Made by a program: the position numbers and the translations under genes. A DNA stretch of 41,806 nt from Psychromonas algicola (GTDB lineage Bacteria; Pseudomonadota; Gammaproteobacteria; Enterobacterales; Psychromonadaceae). The stretch lies in contig NZ_SNUB01000031.1 of NCBI RefSeq assembly GCF_004378355.1, forward strand, positions 1 through 41,806, read 5' to 3'. Shown here piece by piece: positions 17,378 to 26,291 of this stretch; the stretch's first letter is position 1, and every line of letters starts with the position of its first letter. Below the pieces are notes generated by a model that was not told the DNA's origin, ran no database searches, and saw nothing but the letters and a program-made list of their open reading frames with translations.

Positions 17378-17406
17378 GAATGACAAAGCATCTTGCTTTG
17401 TCATTC
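17378..17406. terminator. Bidirectional hairpin between carbonic anhydrase and the acidic protein gene
   Basis: A perfect 13-bp stem (GAATGACAAAGCA / TGCTTTGTCATTC) with a 3-nt loop lies between two convergent genes. On the minus strand it is followed by TTAATGCTTTTTC. Confidence 0.7.
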
Positions 17407-17430
17407 TATCAAATCATAAATAATTAAAGC

Positions 17431-17730
17431 CTAGTCTTCGTAGTCATCACCATAACCGTAGTCAATATCTGAATCATAATCGTCGCCATCAGAGTTAATA
17501 TCCAAGCCATTTTCTAGCTCTTCAAAGTCTGGCGGCATTTGTATTTCGAACTCTTCTAAATCGATATTAAAAGTGGCAACCACTTCTGGTAATTCATCCG
17601 TTCCCATGTGTATAAATCGATATTGCTCACCGGATTGGCTTGCATCTTCCCAAATAAAATCATCCGCATCTAATGTATATTCTTCTTCCGTTTCTTCATT
17701 ACGCATAGAATAAAAACCCATTAACGCCAT
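17431..17730 (-). CDS. Small, highly acidic protein of unknown function
   Basis: A 99-residue protein that I do not recognise. It has no signal peptide or membrane helix. Residues 10-75 have alternating hydrophobic and acidic residues that could form beta strands (EEYTLDADDFIWEDA, YRFIHMGTDELPEVVATFNI). The last 28 residues are almost only D, G, Y, S and E. The start at 17730 has GAGG 7 bases upstream; M4 and M9 are other possible starts. It ends at the shared hairpin and appears to be a single-gene unit. Confidence 0.75.
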   Translation of the reverse strand: MALMGFYSMRNEETEEEYTLDADDFIWEDASQSGEQYRFIHMGTDELPEVVATFNIDLEEFEIQMPPDFEELENGLDINSDGDDYDSDIDYGYGDDYED

Positions 17731-17915
17731 AACTACCTCTTTTTCACTTATTAATAATCCAAATTAAACAGTCTATGCTAGCAACAATGTTATCTATTAT
17801 TGTTTTTAAATGGATAAGAAAAAGCCTTTATCATTTAATGCAGCATTCACTTACCGTAATTCTAGCCTAGAAATCCTTTAATCTAGAAACAGTATTTAAA
17901 ATAATTTCACCTTAA

Positions 17916-18332
17916 TTAATCGGTTACTTTTCCTCTTAATGCTTTGGTGTTGCCATTACGTTTTTTATTATCCACTCTGCGTTTTTGAGAGTTACGTGTT
18001 GGTCTTGTTGCTTTCCTCGATTTCTGGATTTTAACTGCATTTAAAATCAATTCCTTTAATCGAGCTAACGCTTCATCTCGATTTTTTTCTTGTGTTCTAT
18101 GTATTTGAGCTTTTAGTATGATCACGCCATCTTCAGTTATACGGTGATCAGATAAACCTAATAATCGTTGTTTATAAAAATCAGGTAAGGTCGAACTTTT
18201 AATATCAAAGCGTAAATGAATCGCAGAGTTCACTTTATTGACATTCTGCCCACCAGGCCCTTGCGATCGAATTGCTGTTAATTGTATTTGCCAGTCAGCA
18301 ATCTCCACTCCTGCAGATATTTGCAATGCCAT
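17916..18332 (-). CDS. arfB: Alternative ribosome-rescue factor ArfB (peptidyl-tRNA hydrolase)
   Basis: A 138-residue release-factor-like protein (YaeJ) that frees stalled ribosomes. The catalytic GGQ is in GPGGQNVNKVNSAIHLRF (about 25-42), and the C-terminal tail is very basic (KSRKATRPTRNSQKRRVDNKKR), as needed to fit the empty mRNA channel. No codon-recognition domain is present, which separates it from RF1/RF2. Its ATG overlaps the stop of the upstream tapT gene by one base (TAATG), so the two are translationally coupled. Confidence 0.96.
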   Translation of the reverse strand: MALQISAGVEIADWQIQLTAIRSQGPGGQNVNKVNSAIHLRFDIKSSTLPDFYKQRLLGLSDHRITEDGVIILKAQIHRTQEKNRDEALARLKELILNAVKIQKSRKATRPTRNSQKRRVDNKKRNGNTKALRGKVTD

Positions 18333-18970
18333 TATTTTTTTTCCTCATCTGTAGCGGATAAGCTTGATTGCTGTTTATTTAGGTAGTTTTTATTATAGAT
18401 GTCAGCAGGCATACGCTTAATTTGAAAATCAATCATTTTATTAAATACATCTAATAAGGGAAGAAATTTGTCGTTATTATTTTCAAGTTCAGATAATAAA
18501 TAATAGCCTGCTTCAACCGTTGATAAACCATCTTCTCTTGGAGACTTACGGATCCGATATTCACTTTTATCGCTTACATTAATCATCACTTTTGGTAAAG
18601 CCTGTAAAAAAGGATTACTCATTAATAACTTATAAGCTTTTTTCCAACTACCATCCAAAATTATAAATTGAGATCCACGGTTAATTTTTTGTTTGCTCCT
18701 TAATTCATCAATGGATTCAGCTTGCTCATCGGGAAAAACTAAAAATGTATTATCCAAATCAAAATCTGATTGATTAAAATGGTCACCCACAGTCACTTTT
18801 ACTTGAGACAGTGACAAACCTAAAATACGAGCGGTGCCTATCGCTTTGTTCTGTTCACTCGGATCCTGTAAAACATATAAAAAATATTGATTCTCAAGTG
18901 GCTGAATAAATCCACAAATACAGGCTGATAATGCTTTATTACATTGCTGGCAAAAAGGTCTTTTACTCAT
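18332..18970 (-). CDS. tapT: tRNA-uridine aminocarboxypropyltransferase (DTW domain, YfiP/TapT)
   Basis: A 212-residue DTW-domain protein. The N-terminal cysteine cluster CQQCNKALSACIC (7-19) is followed by the signature LDGSWKKAYKL (about 103-113) and the later SPREDGLSTVEA. E. coli YfiP (TapT) makes acp3U at tRNA position 47 from S-adenosylmethionine. It is the first gene of a two-gene unit with arfB, pairing tRNA modification with ribosome rescue. The C-terminal part is rich in K, N and S and is variable. Confidence 0.9.
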   Translation of the reverse strand: MSKRPFCQQCNKALSACICGFIQPLENQYFLYVLQDPSEQNKAIGTARILGLSLSQVKVTVGDHFNQSDFDLDNTFLVFPDEQAESIDELRSKQKINRGSQFIILDGSWKKAYKLLMSNPFLQALPKVMINVSDKSEYRIRKSPREDGLSTVEAGYYLLSELENNNDKFLPLLDVFNKMIDFQIKRMPADIYNKNYLNKQQSSLSATDEEKK

Positions 18971-19398
18971 TGATTACTTCAACTTCTTTTACTTTTGACA
19001 CGTACTGTTTAATTGGCGGCTAGCGCTATTATTTTGACAGAAAGTTTAACCGTTCGCATAAATAGCATATTTAAACTTGCGGCAGATATTATCATAGTGC
19101 TTTATAAAAAACGTCGCTTATACATTAACGGCAAAAACTTGCCGTTTGTTCCCTCTCAAAAGAAGAATGAATTAATAAAACATATTAATAAAAGAGATCG
19201 GATATTAAAGTAGATTATTTGATGAAAGTTAAGAGGTAAACTGCTTTTCTTGTATTCAGAAATCGGAAAAGACAGCCGAGGCTGCCTTTAAATGGGTGGA
19301 AACAAAGGAGAGAATGAGAGTAAAAACCAAGACTGTTTCACCCATTTTGCCTTAAGCAGTTAAAACATAATTTATGTTATAACGACTGTTAGGTAACG
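18971..19398. other. 428-base intergenic region between tapT and flagellin
   Basis: No gene is supported. A plus-strand frame of 66 codons (19013-19213) has no ribosome site and low-complexity content. The region holds an inverted repeat AAGTTTAA...TTAAACTT (about 19042-19077), a hairpin AACGGCAA/TTGCCGTT (19127-19146), a short GC-rich hairpin near 19273-19285 and the long flagellin 3' inverted repeat. Confidence 0.6.
19282..19360 (-). terminator. Long imperfect inverted repeat downstream of flagellin
   Basis: AAATGGGTG-GAAACA (19290-19304) pairs with TGTTTCACCCATTT (19334-19347) across about 30 bases, and outer CTGC/GCAG extends it. It lies 40-120 bases past the flagellin stop and probably ends or stabilises the abundant flagellin mRNA. 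There is no clean U run. Confidence 0.4.
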
Positions 19399-21093
19399 TT
19401 ATCCCTGTAATAGGGATAAAACGTTTTGTGTACTCGCATTCGCTTGAGTAAGCATTGATGTACCAGCTTGTTGCAGGATTTGTGCTTTACTCAATTTCGA
19501 TGTTTCTGCCGCAAAATCTGCATCTTGAATTCGAGAATTCGATGCTGATAAGTTTTGCGATACGTTTTCAAGATTTGAAATCGTTGAACCTAAACGGTTT
19601 TGTATCGCACCTAGACTTGCTCGTGTTGCTGAAATCTGTTGTAGCGCATTATCGATTTTATTAAGGCTGCGCACAGCAGTTTTAGTTGTTGCAACGCCTA
19701 AACCTAGTTCGTTAACTGTCGTACCACCAATATCAATCACACCTAATTTAGCTAATGCAGCCATTTTAAGATCTTCTGTATCTGCATCACTGGCAATAAG
19801 AATATCGCCACCATTTGGATTAGAAAATAAGATAGTACCTTCCGCTGCACCTTCAGAAGCAACAACGCCTGTTTCCTCAGTTAATCGATTAATAGCAAAA
19901 ATCTTATCTTCAAGTGTTTCCGTTGCTGATAACTCTAATTCTACACCATTAATTGTAATAGCATCTGTTTCTTCAATGGCAAATCCAGAAATAGCTTCAC
20001 CAGTTACCGCAGATCCATTTGTAAGCATAAAACCTATCGTTTTCGTATCAGCTTCAACACCTTTGCTACCAGCTCCTATTTTTACAGGGCTATCTACCTG
20101 ACTTGTTAAGCCTAAATAACCTTCATAAGTTGTTGCCGTTAAACCTGCATCAGCAACATTAGCTCCAGCAACAGTAATTGCCAAACCAGTGTCATTACTT
20201 AAGATTAACCCACCTTCTTCACCAACAACGGCAGTTAACCCAGGAACATCACGATTAATCGATTCTGCAAGGTTTTCCATTGAAGAAGTAGCACCCAAAG
20301 TAATAGGATCTTCTTCACCAACAGAGAATTGCAAACCCGTAGTAATACCTGTTAATGCTCTACCTGTTGCATCAAAAGCTTTACCCTTAACGACGTTATA
20401 AGCATCTGCCACAACCCCCGTTAAAGCGGTTTCAACATTAATGGCTCTTTCCATTGCAAGAGCACCTTCGCCTACTTCAATCGTAGAAATATCAATACCA
20501 TTGATACTTACTGAGCCAGCAGGTAAACCGCTAGAGGTTACTCGCCCACCATTTAAATCACCTTTATTAACGCCGCCATCTAACCCTAATGTAGCAGTTG
20601 TTACTGAATCGACAGCAAAAGTTAATGTTTGGCCAGCATTTGCGCCAATTTGTAATGTTGTAGATCCATTTGATCCATCTAGTAAATTTAATCCATTAAA
20701 CTGTGTTGTACCAGCAATACGATCTAATTCATCATAAAGTTGATTAACTTCTTGTTGAATAGAAGCTTTATTGCCCGCCGAGTTTGTATCATTAGCTGCT
20801 TGTACCGCTAGTTCACGCATACGCTGTAAGATATTGGTCATTTCATCCATTGACCCCTCAGCTGTTTGCGACATTGAGATACCATCATTTGAGTTACGAA
20901 CCGCTTGGTTAATACCTCTGATCTGTGATTGCATTGCCGTTGAAATAGCAAGACCTGCAGCATCATCTTTTGCACTATTTATACGAAGGCCTGATGATAA
21001 ACGTTCCATCGCTTCATTTTGTACGCTCTGACTTTTACTCAACTGACGCTGCGAGTTTAGCGACATGATATTTGTATTAATAACTTGAGCCAT
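19399..21093 (-). CDS. fliC: Flagellin
   Basis: A 564-residue filament subunit. Conserved N-terminal D0/D1 (1-170: MAQVINTNIMSLNSQRQL, then SSGLRINSAKDDAAGLAIS) and C-terminal D1/D0 (about 465-564, ending ANASTQNVLSLLQG) flank a long, acidic, Gly/Thr-rich variable domain (about 175-455) that would be exposed on the filament. It is larger than typical Vibrio flagellins (about 375-400). It is the only flagellin in the window and is transcribed on its own, between two terminator-like structures. Symbol given by function; flaA would be the Vibrio-style name. Confidence 0.95.
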   Translation of the reverse strand: MAQVINTNIMSLNSQRQLSKSQSVQNEAMERLSSGLRINSAKDDAAGLAISTAMQSQIRGINQAVRNSNDGISMSQTAEGSMDEMTNILQRMRELAVQAANDTNSAGNKASIQQEVNQLYDELDRIAGTTQFNGLNLLDGSNGSTTLQIGANAGQTLTFAVDSVTTATLGLDGGVNKGDLNGGRVTSSGLPAGSVSINGIDISTIEVGEGALAMERAINVETALTGVVADAYNVVKGKAFDATGRALTGITTGLQFSVGEEDPITLGATSSMENLAESINRDVPGLTAVVGEEGGLILSNDTGLAITVAGANVADAGLTATTYEGYLGLTSQVDSPVKIGAGSKGVEADTKTIGFMLTNGSAVTGEAISGFAIEETDAITINGVELELSATETLEDKIFAINRLTEETGVVASEGAAEGTILFSNPNGGDILIASDADTEDLKMAALAKLGVIDIGGTTVNELGLGVATTKTAVRSLNKIDNALQQISATRASLGAIQNRLGSTISNLENVSQNLSASNSRIQDADFAAETSKLSKAQILQQAGTSMLTQANASTQNVLSLLQG

Positions 21094-21130
21094 GATCTAC
21101 TCCTCATTTCTTGGCTACCCCGGTTAGGGA

Positions 21131-21138
21131 AGATCGGC
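21131..21138 (-). promoter_or_regulatory. Sigma-28-like -10 element upstream of flagellin
   Basis: GCCGATCT on the minus strand, 38 bases before the start, is close to the sigma-28 -10 consensus GCCGATAA. No good TAAAGTTT is found 11 bases further upstream, so it is uncertain. Confidence 0.35.
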
Positions 21139-21195
21139 AAAATTTGTATTAAAAATAAAATATTGCCGTCAATTTTTTACTCTCAGAGTTATTAA

Positions 21196-21211
21196 TGCGA
21201 TTAACATGCCA
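21196..21211 (-). promoter_or_regulatory. Sigma-54 promoter of flagellin
   Basis: TGGCAT-GTTAA-TCGCA: GG and GC are 10 bases apart as required, with small deviations from TGGCAC-N5-TTGCA. It lies about 100 bases before the flagellin start. In Vibrio the main flagellin gene is known to use sigma-54. Confidence 0.55.
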
Positions 21212-21320
21212 ACTTTTAGAAAAGCCATATAAGACATAATAATCAACTAGTTAAGAAAAGATCCAAGCAAGATCATCAAAAAAATGACATTGTTTTTTTA
21301 CTGACTGTTTTTTAGACAAA

Positions 21321-21354
21321 AAAAAAAGAGGTAATAAATTACCTCTTTTTTTTT
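21321..21354. terminator. Terminator after flgL
   Basis: The stem AAAAAAAGAGGTAA / TTACCTCTTTTTTT with a TAAA loop lies 55 bases past the flgL stop and separates flgL from flagellin. A/T runs on both sides make it bidirectional. Confidence 0.9.
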
Positions 21355-21407
21355 AATGATTTAATTCATGATTTAGTTAATCATGGCTAAAACTTGCCGC
21401 TTTATTT

Positions 21408-22913
21408 TTATAACAGGTTAAATAAGCTAAGTTGTTGTAATTGAACAAAGGCTTTTTGTGAAACCTCTAACATGCCTTTCTGCTGTTGAAAATCACTAAT
21501 AGCAGCAGCCATATCTAAATCTTCTAAATTTGATAGTGTTGTTTTTGAGGTTAAATTAAAATCTAAAATCGATTCACGCTGATTATCAATTGTTCTTAAA
21601 CGAGAACCTGTATCTGTTTGTATTTTCGTTATATTTTCCATTGCGGCATCAACTTGCAATAGTGACATATTAAAAGCAATCACTCGTTTTGCACTTGCTT
21701 CGTTTTCCTTATCTCCAATTAATAAAGCATCAATGGCACTTTGGATAGTAGCAAAAATATCTTTTTCTCCACTTTGGCGTAGTGTGAAAGTATCTTTATT
21801 TTCTACTTCCCCTTTTATTTCAGTTTTAATCCCATTGAAGGAAATTCCTTGCCCCTCTTCTTCATAAGCCGTTGGAGGAATGTATTTAATAAAATCATAG
21901 CTATCACCATTTGCAGGTAATCCATCAACTTCTAAAGTAATGCCACCGACGTTAATTTCTTGACTATTAGTATTATTAGCATCATAAGCATTAGAAGAAG
22001 AAACCCCATTTACTTTTACTGTAAATTGATTTCCTCCAGTTTCTACAAATTCAATTTTAACATTGCTTCCATCAGCAGGATAAACCCCAGAAGGGTTAAC
22101 ATTATTAATACTAAAATCAGATAAATCTATATTAGCAATTTTAACATCGGCATTACCTGCCACAGTATCTTCTTTTAAACCGTACACAGAATAGGTAGGC
22201 TTATCTATTTCATTAGGTTTGCTGATAGCAACCACATAGTCTTCTTTTAAAAAATCACGTGCAGCGACTTTATCAGTAACAATACCTTCTGTTATAACTG
22301 CAGACCCTCTATTGTTAGATCCTAATTCAGAGACAAAGATACCGTTACCTTCAGGGATCCCCATAAACACTTTAGATCCCGCATCATTACCTTTTACTGT
22401 CAAACTACTACCAACTCGATATTCACGTTCACCGCTATCACCATGGTATTCAACTTCACCAAATTCATTTTGTTGAAAAGGTAGAGTATCAACACTGAAG
22501 CCTGAATAAATATACTGACTATTACCATCTCGAGTATTAGCAGCCCCGATTAACCCTTCACGTAATGCTTTTAATTCAACGGAGACTATTTCACGATCTT
22601 TTTCACTTAACGTTCCATTACTACCACTCACTAATAACTCTCGAATTCGTTGTAATATATTTGTACTTTGCGTTAAAGAAACGTCAGATAATCGGTTAGC
22701 AGACTCGGCCATTTCACCATTTTTAATGAATTGCTCACCCACTGATAAGTCTTGCTTCAAGCGCTGAATAGTTGCGATAGCAACCGGATCATCACTACCA
22801 TGTATAACACGCTTACTAGCTGCTAAATGGATATTTTTTTGACTGAGATCTGATTGTTTATCCATCAATACAGTAGTATTACGTGCATGAAATGTTGGTG
22901 ATGAAATTCGCAT
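21408..22913 (-). CDS. flgL: Flagellar hook-associated protein 3 FlgL
   Basis: A 501-residue hook-filament junction protein. The N-terminus is flagellin-like (MRISSPTFHARNTTVLMDKQ, then LAASKRVIHGSDDPVA) and so is the C-terminus (LEDLDMAAAISDFQQQKGMLEVSQKAF, ending LSLFNLL). It is about 100 residues longer than usual Vibrio FlgL; the extra length is in the middle (about 170-390), rich in Asp/Asn/Gly. The gene has its own sigma-54 promoter and terminator, so it is a single-gene unit. Confidence 0.93.
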   Translation of the reverse strand: MRISSPTFHARNTTVLMDKQSDLSQKNIHLAASKRVIHGSDDPVAIATIQRLKQDLSVGEQFIKNGEMAESANRLSDVSLTQSTNILQRIRELLVSGSNGTLSEKDREIVSVELKALREGLIGAANTRDGNSQYIYSGFSVDTLPFQQNEFGEVEYHGDSGEREYRVGSSLTVKGNDAGSKVFMGIPEGNGIFVSELGSNNRGSAVITEGIVTDKVAARDFLKEDYVVAISKPNEIDKPTYSVYGLKEDTVAGNADVKIANIDLSDFSINNVNPSGVYPADGSNVKIEFVETGGNQFTVKVNGVSSSNAYDANNTNSQEINVGGITLEVDGLPANGDSYDFIKYIPPTAYEEEGQGISFNGIKTEIKGEVENKDTFTLRQSGEKDIFATIQSAIDALLIGDKENEASAKRVIAFNMSLLQVDAAMENITKIQTDTGSRLRTIDNQRESILDFNLTSKTTLSNLEDLDMAAAISDFQQQKGMLEVSQKAFVQLQQLSLFNLL

Positions 22914-22959
22914 ACGGTCTCCTTTATTCTTTTAAGCCTAAGCTTGCTAGAAATAAAAA

Positions 22960-22975
22960 TGCAATAATTAAGCCA
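22960..22975 (-). promoter_or_regulatory. Sigma-54 promoter of flgL
   Basis: TGGCTT-AATTA-TTGCA with GG-N10-GC spacing, 47 bases before the flgL start. It lies just after the flgK terminator. Confidence 0.65.
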
Positions 22976-23071
22976 AGTTAGTAAAAGTAACTAAGAATAA
23001 CCAAAAAGTAACTAGAGAAGGAGAAAAAGAAAGAAGATAACTTACTAGGATTTTTAAAAAAGTAAAAATAG

Positions 23072-23089
23072 AGCCCTGTAACAAGGGCT
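23072..23089 (-). terminator. Terminator after flgK
   Basis: The AGCCCT / AGGGCT stem starts 5 bases past the flgK stop on the minus strand and is followed by a T-rich stretch (CTATTTTTACTTTTTT). Confidence 0.75.
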
Positions 23090-23093
23090 TTGG

Positions 23094-25130
23094 TTAACGG
23101 GCTGATTGTAAAATAGTATTAAATAGTTCACCTGCAACTGTAATAACACGTGCAGCAGCACTATAGTGTTGTTGATAAAGTAATAAATTAGCGGCTTCTT
23201 CATCCATATTTACACCACTTACTTCTTGAATACGCTCAAATGATTGGTTTAGCAAAATAGCAGAAGATTGCATCGCGATATCTGAATTTTCAGTTTTAGT
23301 ACCTAACTCTGATACCATCCCACTATAAATATCTTGAATAGTTGCTTTGTTGTTTTTCATTATTTTAGCATTTTGCAAATCAGCCATTGCAAGCATATTA
23401 CGGTTATCACCTTCTCCCGTTTCATTGTAATTTAATGAAACTTGGTCACCAACGGCAGGGATCCCTTTTTCTAAATCCATCACAACACCGCCAATATTAA
23501 ACTGAGCTTTGCCAGTTAACGGATCAATAGTGACAGTTAAACCACCCAATGTATTATTGTTAGAAGGGTCTGTGACCACAATGCCGTTACTATCGACAAT
23601 ATCATAAGTAATAATATTGCCTGTTACATTAGTGACTTTTATCGTTAATGGATTTTCTTCGTCCATATAAAGAGGATCTAATTTATCATTAATTTCGGTA
23701 ATACGAAATTTTGCGCCACCTGTATTATTAGGATCAGTTATAGCTTTAATTTCAGCGTCAGCGGCTGCAACTCTTGTTGGGTCTCTCTCTTCTAATGTCA
23801 TTTGTTGAGCGGCTAAACGAGTTGGGCGTAATGTAAATTCTTTGCCAGCTACCATAGGATCGGTTGTTGATATTGAGTCAAAACCAATGCTAAAACCTGT
23901 ATTGGGAATATCAATACGTTTACTGATTGATAAATCACTCAGTGCAACACTTTCTTTTTCACCTGTTCTTTGGTTGGTCACAGTAAATGCTAAAGTTCCT
24001 TCAACGGCATCATACTGATCAATCACTAAGTTGTATTCATCAGCACTCAATTCAGCAAGATCGTCTATTTGTAAGCTAAGTTGAGCTGTACCTTTGCCAT
24101 CAGAATGACTTAAAACGCGACTCTGCATTGTCTCGAGACTATTAATATCATTGAATATTACTTCTCCGATTTCACCGCTTAATGTTTCACCTTGTCCATG
24201 CTGTTCATTAATCGCATGCGTTAAACCAATTACATTTTGCCCTAATTGATTAAAAGCTAATTCGATATCTTTTTCACGAACATCTAATAAAGCAGAAACT
24301 TTACCGCCTAACTTACTACCATTGATAACGATATTTTTATCTTTAATGCTTAATGCAAGCTCTTTACGAGAAGGATCTGGCTCTCCATTAACAGCGACAA
24401 CTTTCTGAGCATAATCCCCCATAACCAGGCCTTGGCCGCTACCAATATAAACATTAACCATGTCATTTTTTGTACCAATGACAGAAACATCAACCAGCTC
24501 ACTTAGTTTAGTGATAGCTTCGTTACGTTTGTCCAATAAGTCATTAGGGTTATCAATTCCTTTTTTGTCCGTTAGATATGATATTTTTAAGTTTAATTGC
24601 GCAATACTTTCCGCTAACTCGGTAATTGAAGCTGCTGAGTTTTCGATATCAACATTTATACTGTTGTATTGCACTTCTAAATGTTTATATAAACTATTGT
24701 ATTGACTCACCATATTGGATGCAGTTTCTAAAAATACGGCTCGCGCCTCTAACGAATTCGGGTTATCAACAACGTTATTCAACGATGAAAAAGTACTAAG
24801 CACAGTGCTTGTAGCAGCTGTACTTTCATTAGATAACAACATATCTAGTTGTTTTTCTTGCGTATAAGATTCTGCACTATAGGCATTAATTGAGGTATTC
24901 ATAATGTTATCGCTAAAAGCAAATTGATCGTAAGCTCTATCTAAGCTCGCAATCATTGCACCTTGACCGACAAAATAAGTACCGTGCTTTTGTCCTGCAA
25001 TACTAGCCGTGTCAACTTCTTGGCGAGAATAACCTTCGGTATTAACATTACTAATGTTATGACCCGTTGTTGATAAATGCGCTTGCGAGGTGTGAACTCC
25101 CGAAAGCCCTATTTGCATTAAATCAGCCAT
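23094..25130 (-). CDS. flgK: Flagellar hook-associated protein 1 FlgK
   Basis: A 678-residue hook-filament junction protein. The rod/hook-family N-terminus (LMQIGLSGVHTSQAHLSTTGHNISNVNTEGYSRQ) carries the conserved ANL/NISN motif, and the C-terminal helix (NLLLYQQHYSAAARVITVAGELFNTIL) is typical. It is longer than E. coli FlgK (547), due to a variable centre (about 330-560). It overlaps flgJ by 8 bases (start inside the flgJ end), so the pair is co-translated. Confidence 0.95.
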   Translation of the reverse strand: MADLMQIGLSGVHTSQAHLSTTGHNISNVNTEGYSRQEVDTASIAGQKHGTYFVGQGAMIASLDRAYDQFAFSDNIMNTSINAYSAESYTQEKQLDMLLSNESTAATSTVLSTFSSLNNVVDNPNSLEARAVFLETASNMVSQYNSLYKHLEVQYNSINVDIENSAASITELAESIAQLNLKISYLTDKKGIDNPNDLLDKRNEAITKLSELVDVSVIGTKNDMVNVYIGSGQGLVMGDYAQKVVAVNGEPDPSRKELALSIKDKNIVINGSKLGGKVSALLDVREKDIELAFNQLGQNVIGLTHAINEQHGQGETLSGEIGEVIFNDINSLETMQSRVLSHSDGKGTAQLSLQIDDLAELSADEYNLVIDQYDAVEGTLAFTVTNQRTGEKESVALSDLSISKRIDIPNTGFSIGFDSISTTDPMVAGKEFTLRPTRLAAQQMTLEERDPTRVAAADAEIKAITDPNNTGGAKFRITEINDKLDPLYMDEENPLTIKVTNVTGNIITYDIVDSNGIVVTDPSNNNTLGGLTVTIDPLTGKAQFNIGGVVMDLEKGIPAVGDQVSLNYNETGEGDNRNMLAMADLQNAKIMKNNKATIQDIYSGMVSELGTKTENSDIAMQSSAILLNQSFERIQEVSGVNMDEEAANLLLYQQHYSAAARVITVAGELFNTILQSAR

Positions 25131-26112
25131 TATTATTCTCCCCAGCTATAACTGATTTAAAGCTATCGCTGTTCATGATTGTTTTTACTTTTTCTGCATA
25201 TTGAGGATCTGTTGCATAACCAGCTTGTTGCAACTCTTCAATATAACGCTCAGCATTATCGCTTTGCTGTAAAGCTTGATCGTAACGTTGGTTATTAGTG
25301 ATAAAATCGATGTAATCTTTAAAGCTTTCTTGTAGGTTTTGATAGACACGAAAGTTCGAGTTACGTTTTACACCAACGCCATCTTCTACTTCCAAACTGC
25401 TTTTATTAACACTTTCACCTTGCCAATCTTGATGAGACTTAATATTAAATAAGTTGAAGCTACTTTCTTGATCTGATTTTTTTATTATTTTTTGTCCCCA
25501 ACCAGTCTCTAAAGCAGATTGAGCGATAATAACTTCAGGAGAAACACCAAGTGCCTGAGCGGCCTTTTTAGCATACGGTAACAAGGTTTGAATAAACGAG
25601 CTTGGCGAACTGAAATCGGCTTTTGTGGCTTTTTCAAGCATATCTGTTTCTTGCTTGCTTCCCTTCACAGAAACTTGCAACTGATCCGGTTTATTAAACT
25701 CTTGAATTTTCACTTCTTCTTTTAGAGAAAAATCTTTAGATTTATCAGCATTTGGCATCATTAATTGGTCTTCAGGAATCGCTTGAGGACGCTGAATTGA
25801 CGTAGGATCTAATTGTCTCACCAATGCATCTGCTAAGCCTAACGTGCCATGACGACTGATATCTAATGCAAGTTGTTTATCCTGCATATCGGTATAGAAT
25901 TTGGTTTGTTGATTATTAAAAGGACTTTCTGTTTCAAACGCTTCATTGGCTTGGCGCATCGATTTGATTAACATCGCTGCAAACATTGATTCAAACTGAT
26001 TCGCGACTTCACGGATCGTTTCTTTATCATTTGTTTTGGTTTTTTGACGCAACCTCTCCAACCCTTGTAGATCAAAGTAATTACTCGCCTCTGTTACTGT
26101 TCGATTGTCCAT
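25123..26112 (-). CDS. flgJ: Peptidoglycan hydrolase / rod assembly factor FlgJ
   Basis: A 329-residue two-domain protein. The N-terminal rod-binding part (about 20-100: NQFESMFAAMLIKSMRQA) acts as a rod cap. The C-terminal glucosaminidase domain (about 170-325) opens the cell wall, with the presumed catalytic Glu about 202 in SALETGWGQK. I chose the ATG at 26112, which has GGAGG 6 bases upstream; a TTG two codons before is less likely. It opens the flgJK unit with a sigma-54 promoter at 26147-26162. In most related genomes it directly follows flgI; here an unrelated gene intervenes. Confidence 0.95.
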   Translation of the reverse strand: MDNRTVTEASNYFDLQGLERLRQKTKTNDKETIREVANQFESMFAAMLIKSMRQANEAFETESPFNNQQTKFYTDMQDKQLALDISRHGTLGLADALVRQLDPTSIQRPQAIPEDQLMMPNADKSKDFSLKEEVKIQEFNKPDQLQVSVKGSKQETDMLEKATKADFSSPSSFIQTLLPYAKKAAQALGVSPEVIIAQSALETGWGQKIIKKSDQESSFNLFNIKSHQDWQGESVNKSSLEVEDGVGVKRNSNFRVYQNLQESFKDYIDFITNNQRYDQALQQSDNAERYIEELQQAGYATDPQYAEKVKTIMNSDSFKSVIAGENNNG

Positions 26113-26146
26113 TAACAACCTCCATTTATGTTCCTACTTTAGATAA

Positions 26147-26162
26147 AGCAAAATAGGTGCCA
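26147..26162 (-). promoter_or_regulatory. Sigma-54 promoter of flgJK
   Basis: TGGCAC-CTATT-TTGCT is a near-perfect -24/-12 element ending 35 bases before the flgJ ATG. Its location, exactly where the antiporter gene breaks the flg series, indicates that flgJK is transcribed independently. Confidence 0.85.
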
Positions 26163-26291
26163 ACAAACAAAAACAAATCAATAACCAAGCATTTACTGAT
26201 TCATAATAAGAGAGCTAACGATTTGTTCTTTAAAAGATATGAGCATCAAGTAGAATGCCTACGATTTTTACCCCACTCAAAAGGAATAATT

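Noticed and set aside
19013-19213. Plus-strand frame of 66 codons in the tapT-flagellin gap.
   Set aside because: No ribosome site, no recognisable features, and the stretch is full of inverted repeats that better explain it as non-coding.
20189-21031. Plus-strand frames of 70-98 codons opposite the flagellin gene.
   Set aside because: They are antisense shadows of a well-supported coding sequence with no ribosome sites.
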